A DNA stretch of 64,000 nucleotides from Hymenobacter mucosus. Lineage in GTDB: Bacteria > Bacteroidota > Bacteroidia > Cytophagales > Hymenobacteraceae. Shown piece by piece: positions 1-8,129 of the stretch (positions are counted from its first letter, which is position 1; each line of letters begins with the position of its first letter). The position numbers and the translations under genes are program-made. A model generated the notes under the pieces. That model was given only the letters and a program-made list of their open reading frames with translations. It made no database searches and was not told the DNA's origin. Location of the stretch: positions 62,001 to 126,000 of the forward strand of contig NZ_FZNS01000003.1 in the NCBI RefSeq assembly GCF_900188255.1, read 5' to 3'.

Positions 1-158
1 AGTGAGGTAACCGACTTGCCCGAGCCGGACTCTCCTACAATAGCCAGCGTTTCGCCCCGATGCAAATCGAAGGAGATGTCGGCCACGGCCCGTGTATTGC
101 CGCGGTGGCTGGCAAAGTCGATGGTCAGGTTGCGAACGGAGAGAATGGGCTGAGACAC
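1..158 (-). CDS. ABC transporter ATP-binding protein, N-terminal fragment
   Basis: This is the first ~52 residues of an ABC ATPase whose remainder lies beyond the left edge of the window. Translating the minus strand from a GTG at 158 gives a start-like peptide ([15 protein letters not shown]) that leads into a Walker A motif, GESGSGKS, near residues 41-48. The wording of the Walker A and the preceding '[17 protein letters not shown]' resembles the oligopeptide/dipeptide importer ATPases (Dpp/Opp type, often duplicated ATPases). No ATG is available in frame upstream, so the GTG is the probable start. The partner permease and the substrate cannot be seen, so specificity is unknown. The family assignment is firm; the subfamily is inference. 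Confidence 0.8.
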   Translation of the reverse strand, partial: MSQPILSVRNLTIDFASHRGNTRAVADISFDLHRGETLAIVGESGSGKSVTS

Positions 159-333
159 GGCGACGAAGAACGAGGCGGAAAAAAGTAAAGATAGGCAGGT
201 AGGCAGTAGCTTCCCGTGCAAGTCTAACGTATGCCACTCCTAGTAGAGTAAGGAACTCAGGAGTGGCACTAGGCCGATTCCTAGGGCTTGCTCTACTAGA
301 AATGACAGCATACACTCACCTCAAATAACCCAC

Positions 334-1320
334 ATGCAGTACCGCAAACTTGGTAAAACCGGATTCAATATTTCTGAAATCAGCTTGGGCACTTGGCAGG
401 TAGGAGGCAAATGGGGCGACCCGTTCAGCCACGAAACTGCCGATTCTATCCTCAATGCCGCCGTTGACTCCGGCATCAACTTCATTGACACGGCCGATGT
501 GTACGGCGACGGTGAAAGCGAAAAGGCTGTGGGCCGACTGGTTCGCAGCCGCTCCGAACGGGTGTACGTGGCTACCAAGTGTGGCCGCCAGCTTCAGCCA
601 CACACCAACGAGGCCTACCAGCCCGACGTCCTTCGCAAGTTTGTGGAAGCCAGCCTGCGCAATATGCAGCTGGAAACGCTCGACCTGATTCAGCTGCACT
701 GCCCTCCTACCGAGGTGTTCTACCGTCCTGAAATCTTCGAGCTATTTGACCGGCTGAAGGAGGAAGGTAAAATTTTGAACCTGGGGGTGAGTGTGGAAAA
801 GGTGGAAGAAGGCCTCAAAGCCCTCACCTTTTCCAACGTTACTACCATTCAGCTTATCTTCAATATGTTTCGGCAACGCCCAACGGAGTTGCTGTTTCAG
901 GAAGCCCAACGCCACGATGTGGGCTTGATTGTGCGGGTGCCACTGGCTAGCGGCCTGCTCACAGGAAAGTTCTCACCCCAAACAACATTCTCCCCCGAAG
1001 ACCACCGCCAGTTCAACCGCGACGGCGCAGCCTTCGACAAAGGCGAAACCTTTTCGGGCGTGGACTACGAGACTGGTTTGGCCGCCGTGGAGGAGCTGAA
1101 AAAGGTATTCCCTGACCAGCCCAACCTCGCCCCTATTGCCTTGCGCTGGGTACTCATGTTCGATGAAGTCAGCTGCGTAATTCCAGGTGCCTCTAAGCCC
1201 AGCCAACTGGAATCTAACCTGCACGCTGCCGAGCTACCAGCCCTTACTACCGAGCAACTGCAAGCCGTGCGTACTATTTACGAGCAGCGTATCAAGCCCC
1301 TCGTGCATACTCTGTGGTAA
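334..1320 (+). CDS. Aldo/keto reductase
   Basis: A complete 328-residue NAD(P)H-dependent aldo/keto reductase of the TIM-barrel superfamily, cytoplasmic because no signal sequence is present. The catalytic tetrad is visible: Asp52 and Tyr57 in 'DTADVYGDGESE', Lys82 in 'ATKCG' and His122 in 'LIQLHCPP'. The C-terminal part has the cofactor phosphate-binding stretch around 'VIPGASKPSQLESNL'. The length is typical of the bacterial AKR group related to general stress protein 69 and YajO. The substrate cannot be deduced. It stands alone: the gene upstream is divergent and lspA downstream is convergent. Start ATG 334 is the first in-frame ATG and gives a canonical N-terminus (MQYRKLGKTG). Confidence 0.93.
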   Translation: MQYRKLGKTGFNISEISLGTWQVGGKWGDPFSHETADSILNAAVDSGINFIDTADVYGDGESEKAVGRLVRSRSERVYVATKCGRQLQPHTNEAYQPDVLRKFVEASLRNMQLETLDLIQLHCPPTEVFYRPEIFELFDRLKEEGKILNLGVSVEKVEEGLKALTFSNVTTIQLIFNMFRQRPTELLFQEAQRHDVGLIVRVPLASGLLTGKFSPQTTFSPEDHRQFNRDGAAFDKGETFSGVDYETGLAAVEELKKVFPDQPNLAPIALRWVLMFDEVSCVIPGASKPSQLESNLHAAELPALTTEQLQAVRTIYEQRIKPLVHTLW

Positions 1321-1511
1321 AGAGGCAACCCAGGACTAGAGCAAACCTGATTAAATATCACGCGGAACTTATCGAACCCGAGGGTAGCCTAGCCAAACAT
1401 CCTACTCATGCCGTTTGGTCAAGGTAACAGCATTAACTCACGAGGCTGCTCCATCACGCTCGGAATGAGGCTCTCTCGTTCTGCTACCTAGTTCAGGCAA
1501 CCATACAGCAT

Positions 1512-1549
1512 AAAAAAGGCCCGTTGGAATTGCTCCAGCGGGCCTTTTT
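1512..1549. terminator. Bidirectional intrinsic terminator between AKR gene and lspA
   Basis: A GC-rich hairpin (AAAAAAGGCCCG ... CGGGCCTTTTT, with paired TGGA/TCCA inside) has A-runs on the left and T-runs on the right. It can therefore end transcription from both convergent genes. It lies 20-60 bases downstream of the lspA stop. Confidence 0.85.
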
Positions 1550-1571
1550 ACTGTAAGTATGAGGTTGTGTG

Positions 1572-2231
1572 CTACGCTACTTCTGAAGCTTCCGCGTCGC
1601 GGCGGGCTTGGGCAGCGGCTACATCGTCGGCCGCTACGGGGTGGGCCGCTTCAAACTGGTGTCCGTAGAAACGGTTCTGGAAGATCAGAATCAGCACTAC
1701 GCCCACAAAAATGCAAGAGTCGGCAATGTTGAAGATGGGAAAGTCAGGGATAATCTCGCCGCCTATCCAGGGCCACGAGGCGGGGAAAAAGCCATCGGGG
1801 AAGTCTACAAACAGCATGTCAATTACTTGCCCATGCAGCCACGGAGTAGGCGCGCTAAAAGGAGCATTATTATAGAGCACGCCGTAGAAAATAGAGTCCA
1901 CTAGGTTGCCAATAGCACCGCCCAGAATCATGGCAATGCATACTAGAAGCCCGCTGGGAGCATGTTGCTTCCACAAGTGGTAGATGTAGTACGTAATGCC
2001 TGTCACGGCCACCAACCGGAACAGGGTTAGAATAACTTTGCCGTAGGGGGCGGGTAGCTCGACGCCAAACGCCATACCTGGGTTGAGGGTGTAATGCAGT
2101 TTAAACCAGTCGCCGAACACCGGAATTTCGCCGGGCATTCCCATGGGCATGTAGCGGTGCACCGCCCATTTTGAGAGTTGATCAATGACGATGACCAGCA
2201 GCGCCACCAGGTAGTATTTCCAGTACTTCAT
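1572..2231 (-). CDS. lspA: Signal peptidase II (lipoprotein signal peptidase)
   Basis: Inner-membrane aspartyl protease that removes signal peptides from prolipoproteins after diacylglyceryl modification. The 219-residue form starting at MKYWKYYLV is chosen. A longer in-frame start at 2339 would add 36 polar residues in front of the first membrane helix, which is atypical. The two catalytic aspartates are visible as Asp112 ('GAIGNLVDSIFYG') and Asp171 ('FNIADSCIF'). 'DQLSKW' in the first helix and 'NPGMAFG' are family signatures. The insert between the motifs and the Ala-rich C-terminal tail are longer than in proteobacterial LspA, as is usual in Bacteroidetes. Several lipoproteins in this window would be substrates, as they would be for Lnt at 60.1 kb. 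Confidence 0.95.
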   Translation of the reverse strand: MKYWKYYLVALLVIVIDQLSKWAVHRYMPMGMPGEIPVFGDWFKLHYTLNPGMAFGVELPAPYGKVILTLFRLVAVTGITYYIYHLWKQHAPSGLLVCIAMILGGAIGNLVDSIFYGVLYNNAPFSAPTPWLHGQVIDMLFVDFPDGFFPASWPWIGGEIIPDFPIFNIADSCIFVGVVLILIFQNRFYGHQFEAAHPVAADDVAAAQARRDAEASEVA

Positions 2232-2598
2232 AAGCACAAAGTGACGCAGAATTTTTGACTCCGCTGCGTAGCGCCCTACTACAGCCTCTGCGTCGTTGGT
2301 ATATGTTCTGAGGTAGCTTTTGTGCCGATATAAACCCATTTTTTGAGGGTTTGTACGACGTTATGCTAAACGCTTTCGAAAAGGCAAACTTACTGTAAAC
2401 AAACGTTTTTTCGGGTCAGCGGCGGCGGGCAGTTTCCCGGGGATTTTGTTGGGTAGAGTTCAAACAGAAGCGTAAGGCCGAACCAGTGCTTACAAAGCCA
2501 GAAAATCTTAGGTTGACGAAGGAAAATAAAGTGCCGTAGTTTCAAACTAAATTTATAGTTATATATTTCCATTCAGCATCCATATACCCGCTATCACT
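2232..2598. other. Divergent intergenic region lspA / lipoprotein gene
   Basis: No gene is supported here. It holds the putative lspA -7 element and, on the plus strand near 2562-2569, TATATTTC. The latter differs by one base from TAnnTTTG and could serve the downstream lipoprotein gene. No strong hairpin or repeat was seen. Confidence 0.4.
2385..2392 (-). promoter_or_regulatory. Putative -7 element (TAAGTTTG) upstream of lspA
   Basis: On the minus strand the bases read TAAGTTTG, a full match to the Bacteroidetes TAnnTTTG element. No TTG is seen at the expected ~19-base spacing. It lies 154 bases from the chosen lspA start (46 from the longer start), so the leader length depends on that choice. 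Confidence 0.4.
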
Positions 2599-4392
2599 AT
2601 GTTAATCAGCAAGAAACAGCTTTCGCACTTGCCAGTTAGAGTATTTCTAATTGCCCTTTCTGCAGGCCTAGGTGCCTGCGCCGCGCCACACTCACTCACG
2701 CGCAGTAATGAGCAGCAGCAGACCATGACAACCACGCTGTACAACCGGGAGTTGAATACTAGTTTGCTGCTTAATGGCGACTACGATGTAGACCTAAAGC
2801 CGCGCAACCGACCGGACAAGGTGACGAAAGGGCGCCTAAAAAAGCTGGGCTTTTCGCGGCGCCAGTCAGCAGTCCTTTTTACTGGCAAAACCAATCTAAC
2901 GCCTACTTACCGTCTGCGTGGTCTGCGCATAACAGGCAACCCTGCCTGGCACGCCCTGGGTTTCCAGGAAACTGGCATTGGGCGCTACCAACGCACGGAC
3001 ACCGTGGGTCAGGATTTGTTGATGGAATACGCTGCGCCGCTGCCTGATAAGCAGAGTTGGCTGTACCTGGTGGCTACTGACGAGGCCAGTTCACGCTCCA
3101 CTACCTCCATACGCGACCGTAGCTTTGAAATGGATGCGGAGTTTGTGACGTTCACGTTCCCTTCGGTGCAAAAGGGTCGCTGGCCACGGGTGGTTTCGCC
3201 AGTACGGTTGGCCAATGATGCATTTCTGAGTCGGCCGAACGGTGATTACTTGGCTCCGCTGTCGGCGCTGGCTCAGAGCCGGCACGCCCTCACCACGGGC
3301 AACGACCCAAGCATTGATGGGATGCTGTGGCAGATGCTGCAGCAGTACCACGCCATAGCCGGCAACACCGATTCGGTGGAATATTTCCTACAACAGGGCT
3401 GGGACAACATCAGAATCCCGGCGTCTAGCTCACCCGCGCAAACCGCACGCAGCTCCAACCCAGCCCCTACCGATACCCTCGTGAGCCTAGATGCAGTGCC
3501 AGAAATTCTAGGAAAAGCGGCCGGTGTGCAGGCCGTGATGCTGAATGAGTCTCACACCTTTGGCCGGCACCGGGCGCTGGCAGCGGCCTTGCTGCCGGGC
3601 CTGTATAAGCAGGGTTTCCGCTATCTGGCCCTGGAAACGCTGGAAGACACAGCCGCCAGTACCCTTGCCCCGCTGCCGCTGAAAGCTGGGTTTTACACCC
3701 GCGAGGCCACATACGCTAACTTCATCCGGACGGCCCGTAAGCTGGGCTTTACCCTGGTGGCCTACGAGGCGGTCCGTGGAAAGCAGGAGCGAGAGCTGGC
3801 TCAAGCTACCAATCTGTACAATGCCGTGCGCCACGACCCTGCGGCCAAGGTATTCGTGTACGGTGGCGGCTCCCACATAAATCGTCTCGTTATGCCCGGT
3901 CAAGCTCAGAAAAAATGGATGGCGCAGCACTTCATCGACCTTACGGGCTGGCGCATTCTAAGTATCAACCAAGCGCGCATGAGCAATGAAGCACGTAGTA
4001 ACTTAGCAGCCGTACCCACCGGCACCGTCCAGGTAGTATACAAGCTGCGCAAGGGTCAGCGCCTCTCTCCCTACCCCGAAAACGACATAGTAGTGCGCAA
4101 CAACCTCGACCTAGGCCAACTCCCCCTGCCCTATGCTGATGCCACCGACGCCCAGCTAGTTTCCCTGGACGTGCGCCCATACAGGTCTACCGCCATTACG
4201 GGCCGCCGGATGGTGCAACTCTACCTGCAACCGGAGCTAGCCGTGCGGGAGGACATTTCGCCCATTTACACCCATGAATTGCGACCGTCAGAGGACGCCT
4301 TGTCGCTTCGCCTAGTGCCGGGCACATATGTATACCGCGTGCTCTCAGAGAAGCAAAAAGAAGAAGTACGCAAGGAGCTGGTGGTAAAGTAG
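2599..4392 (+). CDS. Lipoprotein with erythromycin-esterase/ChaN-like domain
   Basis: A 597-residue protein with a lipoprotein signal (hydrophobic segment then LGAC, Cys ~27), so it is probably anchored in an envelope membrane. The N-terminal third is unrecognised. A central domain (~300-455) has 'MLNESHTFGRHR', 'YLALETLED', 'LVAYEA', a charged 'KQERELAQATNL' helix and 'VFVYGGGSHINR'. The order and spacing echo the E-H / E / R / H-H motifs of erythromycin esterase-like and ChaN/Tiki-like proteins. The C-terminal ~130 residues look like a beta-rich accessory domain. The function is unknown: hydrolase or haem-binding roles are both possible. Start ATG 2599 gives the signal peptide directly. It is convergent with ileS. 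Confidence 0.7.
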   Translation: MLISKKQLSHLPVRVFLIALSAGLGACAAPHSLTRSNEQQQTMTTTLYNRELNTSLLLNGDYDVDLKPRNRPDKVTKGRLKKLGFSRRQSAVLFTGKTNLTPTYRLRGLRITGNPAWHALGFQETGIGRYQRTDTVGQDLLMEYAAPLPDKQSWLYLVATDEASSRSTTSIRDRSFEMDAEFVTFTFPSVQKGRWPRVVSPVRLANDAFLSRPNGDYLAPLSALAQSRHALTTGNDPSIDGMLWQMLQQYHAIAGNTDSVEYFLQQGWDNIRIPASSSPAQTARSSNPAPTDTLVSLDAVPEILGKAAGVQAVMLNESHTFGRHRALAAALLPGLYKQGFRYLALETLEDTAASTLAPLPLKAGFYTREATYANFIRTARKLGFTLVAYEAVRGKQERELAQATNLYNAVRHDPAAKVFVYGGGSHINRLVMPGQAQKKWMAQHFIDLTGWRILSINQARMSNEARSNLAAVPTGTVQVVYKLRKGQRLSPYPENDIVVRNNLDLGQLPLPYADATDAQLVSLDVRPYRSTAITGRRMVQLYLQPELAVREDISPIYTHELRPSEDALSLRLVPGTYVYRVLSEKQKEEVRKELVVK

Positions 4393-4533
4393 GGCTTACA
4401 TGATTCCCAGGAACGTCCTGTTGCGCTTGCCGAAGTATCTCCCCCGCTTTGTTGAGTCGGTCCTAAGCCACTTGATTATCTAGAGAGAAATGCTCCGGCA
4501 AGCTCAGCAGGACTTCTGGTTAAGGCTTCCAAA

Positions 4534-4569
4534 AAAGAGGCCGCGAAACATATGTTCCGCGGCCTCTTT
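4534..4569. terminator. Bidirectional terminator between lipoprotein gene and ileS
   Basis: A perfect 12-bp hairpin, AAAGAGGCCGCG / CGCGGCCTCTTT, has a self-complementary loop (AACATATGTT) and A- and T-runs on its two sides. It sits 19 bases past the ileS stop and 140 past the lipoprotein gene. Confidence 0.88.
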
Positions 4570-4588
4570 GGCTCTGATAGCAAGTAAA

Positions 4589-7500
4589 TTAGCTCTGTGC
4601 TACTTCAAGCTGCACGGGCACGTTGTATTCATCAAATTCCAGTACGGAACCGCCGTTTACATCTGGCGCGAAGTTCAGGGCCAGGGCTTGTACTTCCTCG
4701 CGGATGTAGTCGCCGAACGACTGTACGGCGGCTTGTAGCTCGGGCTGCTGGCCCAGGGTTACGCGGATGCGGTCCTGCACTTCCAAGCCGCTGTCTTTGC
4801 GCAGGTTCTGGAGGCGGTTCACCAACTCGCGGGCTACACCTTCCTGGCGCAGCTCCTCAGTCAGGGTCACGTCGAGGGCTACCGTGAGAGGACCGTCGGT
4901 GGCTACGAGCCAGCCAGGCAGGTCCTGAGTGCGGATTTCCACGTCGTCGGGAGCCAGGGTAAAGGCTTCCCCATCCACTTCTACGGCCAGCTGACCGGTT
5001 TTTTCAAGGGTGCTGATTTCCTCCGGGGTCATCTGCTGGATGCGGGCGCCTACGGCTTTCAGCTTGGCGCCGTACTGCTGGCCTAGGCGCTTGAAGTTAG
5101 GCTTCACCGACTTTACCAACACCCCGCTGGTATCGTCAAGGAACTCCACGTGCTTCACGTTCACCTCAGCGCAGATCAGGTCTTCCACCTTGCCTACCTG
5201 CTCGCGGGTAGTATCGTTGAACACGGGCACCAGAATGCGCTGCAAGGGCTGGCGCACTTTCAGCACGGACTTCTTGCGCAGAGAGTGGGTAAGCGAGGAA
5301 ATCCGCTGGGCCAGTTCCATACGCTCCTCCAGGGCCTTATCGATGCGGGTTTCGTCGGCCTCCACTAGCAGCGTGAGGTGCACCGATTCCGCGCTCCAAC
5401 GCTGGGCGTTGCCTTCCTGACGTAGGCCATCAGTCATGTTCTTATAGAGCCATTCGGCGAAGAAAGGCGCAATAGGAGCCATAAGTTGGGCTACGGTTAC
5501 CAAGCATTCCTGCAGGGTCTCGTAGGCGGCGCGTTTGTCGGCGGTCAGCTCACCCTTCCAGAAACGGCGGCGCGAGAGGCGTACGTGCCAGTTGGAAAGC
5601 TGATCGGTCACGAAATCTTGGATGGCGCGGGCAGCCTTCGTGGGGTCGTAACCATCGTAATAGCCCCGTACCTCCACAATCAAGGACTGGAGCTTGCTTA
5701 AAATCCAGCGGTCCAGCTCGCTTAGCTCAGCGTGGGACACCCGGTCAGTTTCGGTGGCCTGGAAGCCATCAAGGTTGGCGTAGAGGGCGTAGAACGAGTA
5801 GGTGTTGAACAACGTGCCGAAGAAACGGCGCTGCACCTCCGTGATGCCAGCGAGGTCGAACTTTAGGTTGTCCCAGGGCTGGGCGTTGGCAATCATGTAC
5901 CAGCGCGTAGCGTCGGGGCCATATTGGCTGATGGTAGCAAACGGATCTACGGCGTTGCCGAGGCGCTTGCTCATCTTGTTGCCGTTCTTGTCCAGCACCA
6001 AGCCGTTGGCCATCACGTTTTTGTAAGCCACTGAGTCCTCCAGCATAACGGCCAGAGCGTGCAGGGTAAAGAACCAACCGCGGGTCTGGTCCACGCCTTC
6101 GGCAATGAAATCAGCCGGAAAATTCTTCTCAAACACTTCCTGGTTCTCCAGCGGGTAGTGCCACTGGGCATAGGGCATGGCGCCGCTATCGAACCATACG
6201 TCGATGAGGTCTGACTCACGGTACATGGGCTGGCCCGAGGGCGACACTAGGAAGATGTCGTCCACGTAGGGGCGGTGCAGGTCCATCTTCTCCCCGTTGG
6301 CGTAGGGGTTGTGGGTCATCACTTCAGCCGCTACGGCCTTGTCAATTTCCTGCTTCAACTGCTCCACCGACCCAATGCAGATTTCTTCCGAGCCATCTTG
6401 GGTGCGCCAGATGGGCAGGGGCGTGCCCCAATAGCGCGAGCGGCTCAGGTTCCAGTCTACCAGGTTTTCCAGCCAGTTGCCGAAGCGGCCGGTGCCAGTG
6501 CTAGCAGGCTGCCAGTTGATGGTTTTGTTGAGTTCGATGAGCCGGTCTTTCACCGCCGTGGTCTTGATAAACCAAGAGTCCAGGGGGTAGTACAGTACGG
6601 GCTTATCGGTGCGCCAGCAGTGCGGGTAGGTGTGCTCGTACTTCTCCACTTTGAAGGCCGTGCCGTCGCCTTTCATGCGGATGGCAATGCTTTCGTCAAG
6701 AGTCTTGTAGTCGGCGCCGCTTTGGTCGTGGCCGTCGTAGTTTTTCACCCAGCGGCCGCCAAACTCACCCATTTGCTGCACGTAGCGGCCGGTACGGTCC
6801 ACGATGGGCGTAGGCTTGCCCTCGGCATCCGTCACGATAAGTGCGGGGATGTCGTTGAGTTGGGCGACTTTGAAGTCATCGGCGCCAAACGTGGGCGAAA
6901 TGTGCACGATGCCCGTACCATCCTCAGTCGTTACGAAGTCGCCGGGGATAACGCGGAAGGCACGCTCTTCCCCTTCAAAAGCGGGGAAGCCAGCTTCCTG
7001 GTTGAATAGGCGCTCGTAGCGGATGCCCACTAAGTCGGAGCCTTTAAACTGACTTTCAATGCGCCAGGGCAGCACCTTGTCACCAGCTTTGAAGTCCTCT
7101 AGGGAGGCGTCTTTGCCTTTCTCTGAGAAGTAGCGGCTCACCAATGCCTCCGCCAGCACCACCCGAATGGGCGCGTAAGTGTAGGGATTGAAGGTACGCA
7201 CCAGCACGTACGGAATGTTTTTTCCTACGGCCAGGCCTGTATTACCAGGCAACGTCCAGGGTGTAGTCGTCCAGGCCAGGATGTAGAGGGGCGCGTCGTC
7301 AGTGCCAGCCGCAAACAGCGTCTCCGACTTCTCGTCGCGCTTCACCTTGAACTGGGCCACGATGGTCGTGTCCTTCACGTCGCGGTAGGTACCGGGTTGG
7401 TTTAGCTCGTGGGAGCTTAGGCCAGTGCCAGCGGCCGGTGAGTAAGGCTGGATGGTGTAGCCTTTGTAGAGCAGGCCCTTGTCGTAAAGCTTCTTGAGCA

Positions 7501-7987
7501 AGGCCCAGCAGCTTTCAATGTACTCGGGCTCGAAGGTGATATAAGGGTCGTCGAGGTCAACCCAATAGCCCATTTTCTCAGTGAGGTCGTCCCACTGGGC
7601 TTTGAAGCGCATCACGGTTTCGCGGCAGCGCTGGTTGTAGTCCTCAATGCTGATTTTCTTACCAATATCCTCCTTCGTGATGCCTAGCTCCTTCTCTACC
7701 TGCAGTTCAATGGGCAGGCCGTGGGTGTCCCAGCCGCCTTTGCGGTTTACCTGCTTGCCCAGCAAGGTCTGGTAGCGGCAGAAGATGTCCTTCACGGTCC
7801 GGGCCATCACGTGGTGAATGCCGGGGGCGCCGTTGGCCGAAGGCGGACCTTCATAAAATACGAAGGTGGGCTTCCCTTCGCGGGTGCTCACACTCTTTTC
7901 AAAGATGCCGTTCTGCTTCCACCACGCCAGGATATCGGTGCCGACCTGGCCGTAGTTGAGCGGCTGCTTGTATTCGGGGTAGTTCAT
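4589..7987 (-). CDS. ileS: Isoleucyl-tRNA synthetase
   Basis: Class I aminoacyl-tRNA synthetase that charges tRNA-Ile, with an editing domain against valine. The protein has 1132 residues. The HIGH-type motif lies in 'GPPSANGAPGIHHV' (residues 48-60) and the KMSKS-type motif in 'KNGNKMSKRLGN' (about residue 670). The length and sequence style match the long, eukaryote-like IleS group, whose members are often less sensitive to mupirocin (family knowledge, not seen here). The C-terminal anticodon-binding region continues to about residue 1000, followed by a beta-rich extension. No zinc-ribbon of the E. coli type ends the protein. It is preceded by a 142-base leader after the exporter gene on the same strand. 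Confidence 0.97.
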   Translation of the reverse strand: MNYPEYKQPLNYGQVGTDILAWWKQNGIFEKSVSTREGKPTFVFYEGPPSANGAPGIHHVMARTVKDIFCRYQTLLGKQVNRKGGWDTHGLPIELQVEKELGITKEDIGKKISIEDYNQRCRETVMRFKAQWDDLTEKMGYWVDLDDPYITFEPEYIESCWALLKKLYDKGLLYKGYTIQPYSPAAGTGLSSHELNQPGTYRDVKDTTIVAQFKVKRDEKSETLFAAGTDDAPLYILAWTTTPWTLPGNTGLAVGKNIPYVLVRTFNPYTYAPIRVVLAEALVSRYFSEKGKDASLEDFKAGDKVLPWRIESQFKGSDLVGIRYERLFNQEAGFPAFEGEERAFRVIPGDFVTTEDGTGIVHISPTFGADDFKVAQLNDIPALIVTDAEGKPTPIVDRTGRYVQQMGEFGGRWVKNYDGHDQSGADYKTLDESIAIRMKGDGTAFKVEKYEHTYPHCWRTDKPVLYYPLDSWFIKTTAVKDRLIELNKTINWQPASTGTGRFGNWLENLVDWNLSRSRYWGTPLPIWRTQDGSEEICIGSVEQLKQEIDKAVAAEVMTHNPYANGEKMDLHRPYVDDIFLVSPSGQPMYRESDLIDVWFDSGAMPYAQWHYPLENQEVFEKNFPADFIAEGVDQTRGWFFTLHALAVMLEDSVAYKNVMANGLVLDKNGNKMSKRLGNAVDPFATISQYGPDATRWYMIANAQPWDNLKFDLAGITEVQRRFFGTLFNTYSFYALYANLDGFQATETDRVSHAELSELDRWILSKLQSLIVEVRGYYDGYDPTKAARAIQDFVTDQLSNWHVRLSRRRFWKGELTADKRAAYETLQECLVTVAQLMAPIAPFFAEWLYKNMTDGLRQEGNAQRWSAESVHLTLLVEADETRIDKALEERMELAQRISSLTHSLRKKSVLKVRQPLQRILVPVFNDTTREQVGKVEDLICAEVNVKHVEFLDDTSGVLVKSVKPNFKRLGQQYGAKLKAVGARIQQMTPEEISTLEKTGQLAVEVDGEAFTLAPDDVEIRTQDLPGWLVATDGPLTVALDVTLTEELRQEGVARELVNRLQNLRKDSGLEVQDRIRVTLGQQPELQAAVQSFGDYIREEVQALALNFAPDVNGGSVLEFDEYNVPVQLEVAQS

Positions 7988-8033
7988 TGTGGGGAGGGTC
8001 GTTGTATCAGAACGTCAGGCGGAGCGCGGCTGG

Positions 8034-8092
8034 AGCATTTCTACTTCAACCTAGCCACCGCTAGCCAGCCTTTACGAAGGGGTAGAAATGCT
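8034..8092. repeat. Inverted repeat in the ileS leader
   Basis: AGCATTTCTAC (8034-8044) and its exact complement GTAGAAATGCT (8082-8092) enclose 37 bases in the gap between the exporter gene and ileS. It could be a terminator-like or attenuator-like stem for the exporter/ileS boundary. There is no T-box core, and a T-tract beside the stem is weak. Confidence 0.4.
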
Positions 8093-8129
8093 GTGGCTGC
8101 GTTCCGCATGATGGTGGTATGGATATGGT

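Noticed and set aside
6275..7009. A 244-codon open frame on the plus strand
   Set aside because: It lies wholly antisense to ileS and its composition (Val/Gly/Ala/His-rich, no domain) is what the opposite strand of a GC-rich synthetase produces.
7988..8129. A T-box riboswitch upstream of ileS
   Set aside because: No T-box core sequence or specifier-loop arrangement is visible, and the phylum rarely uses it.
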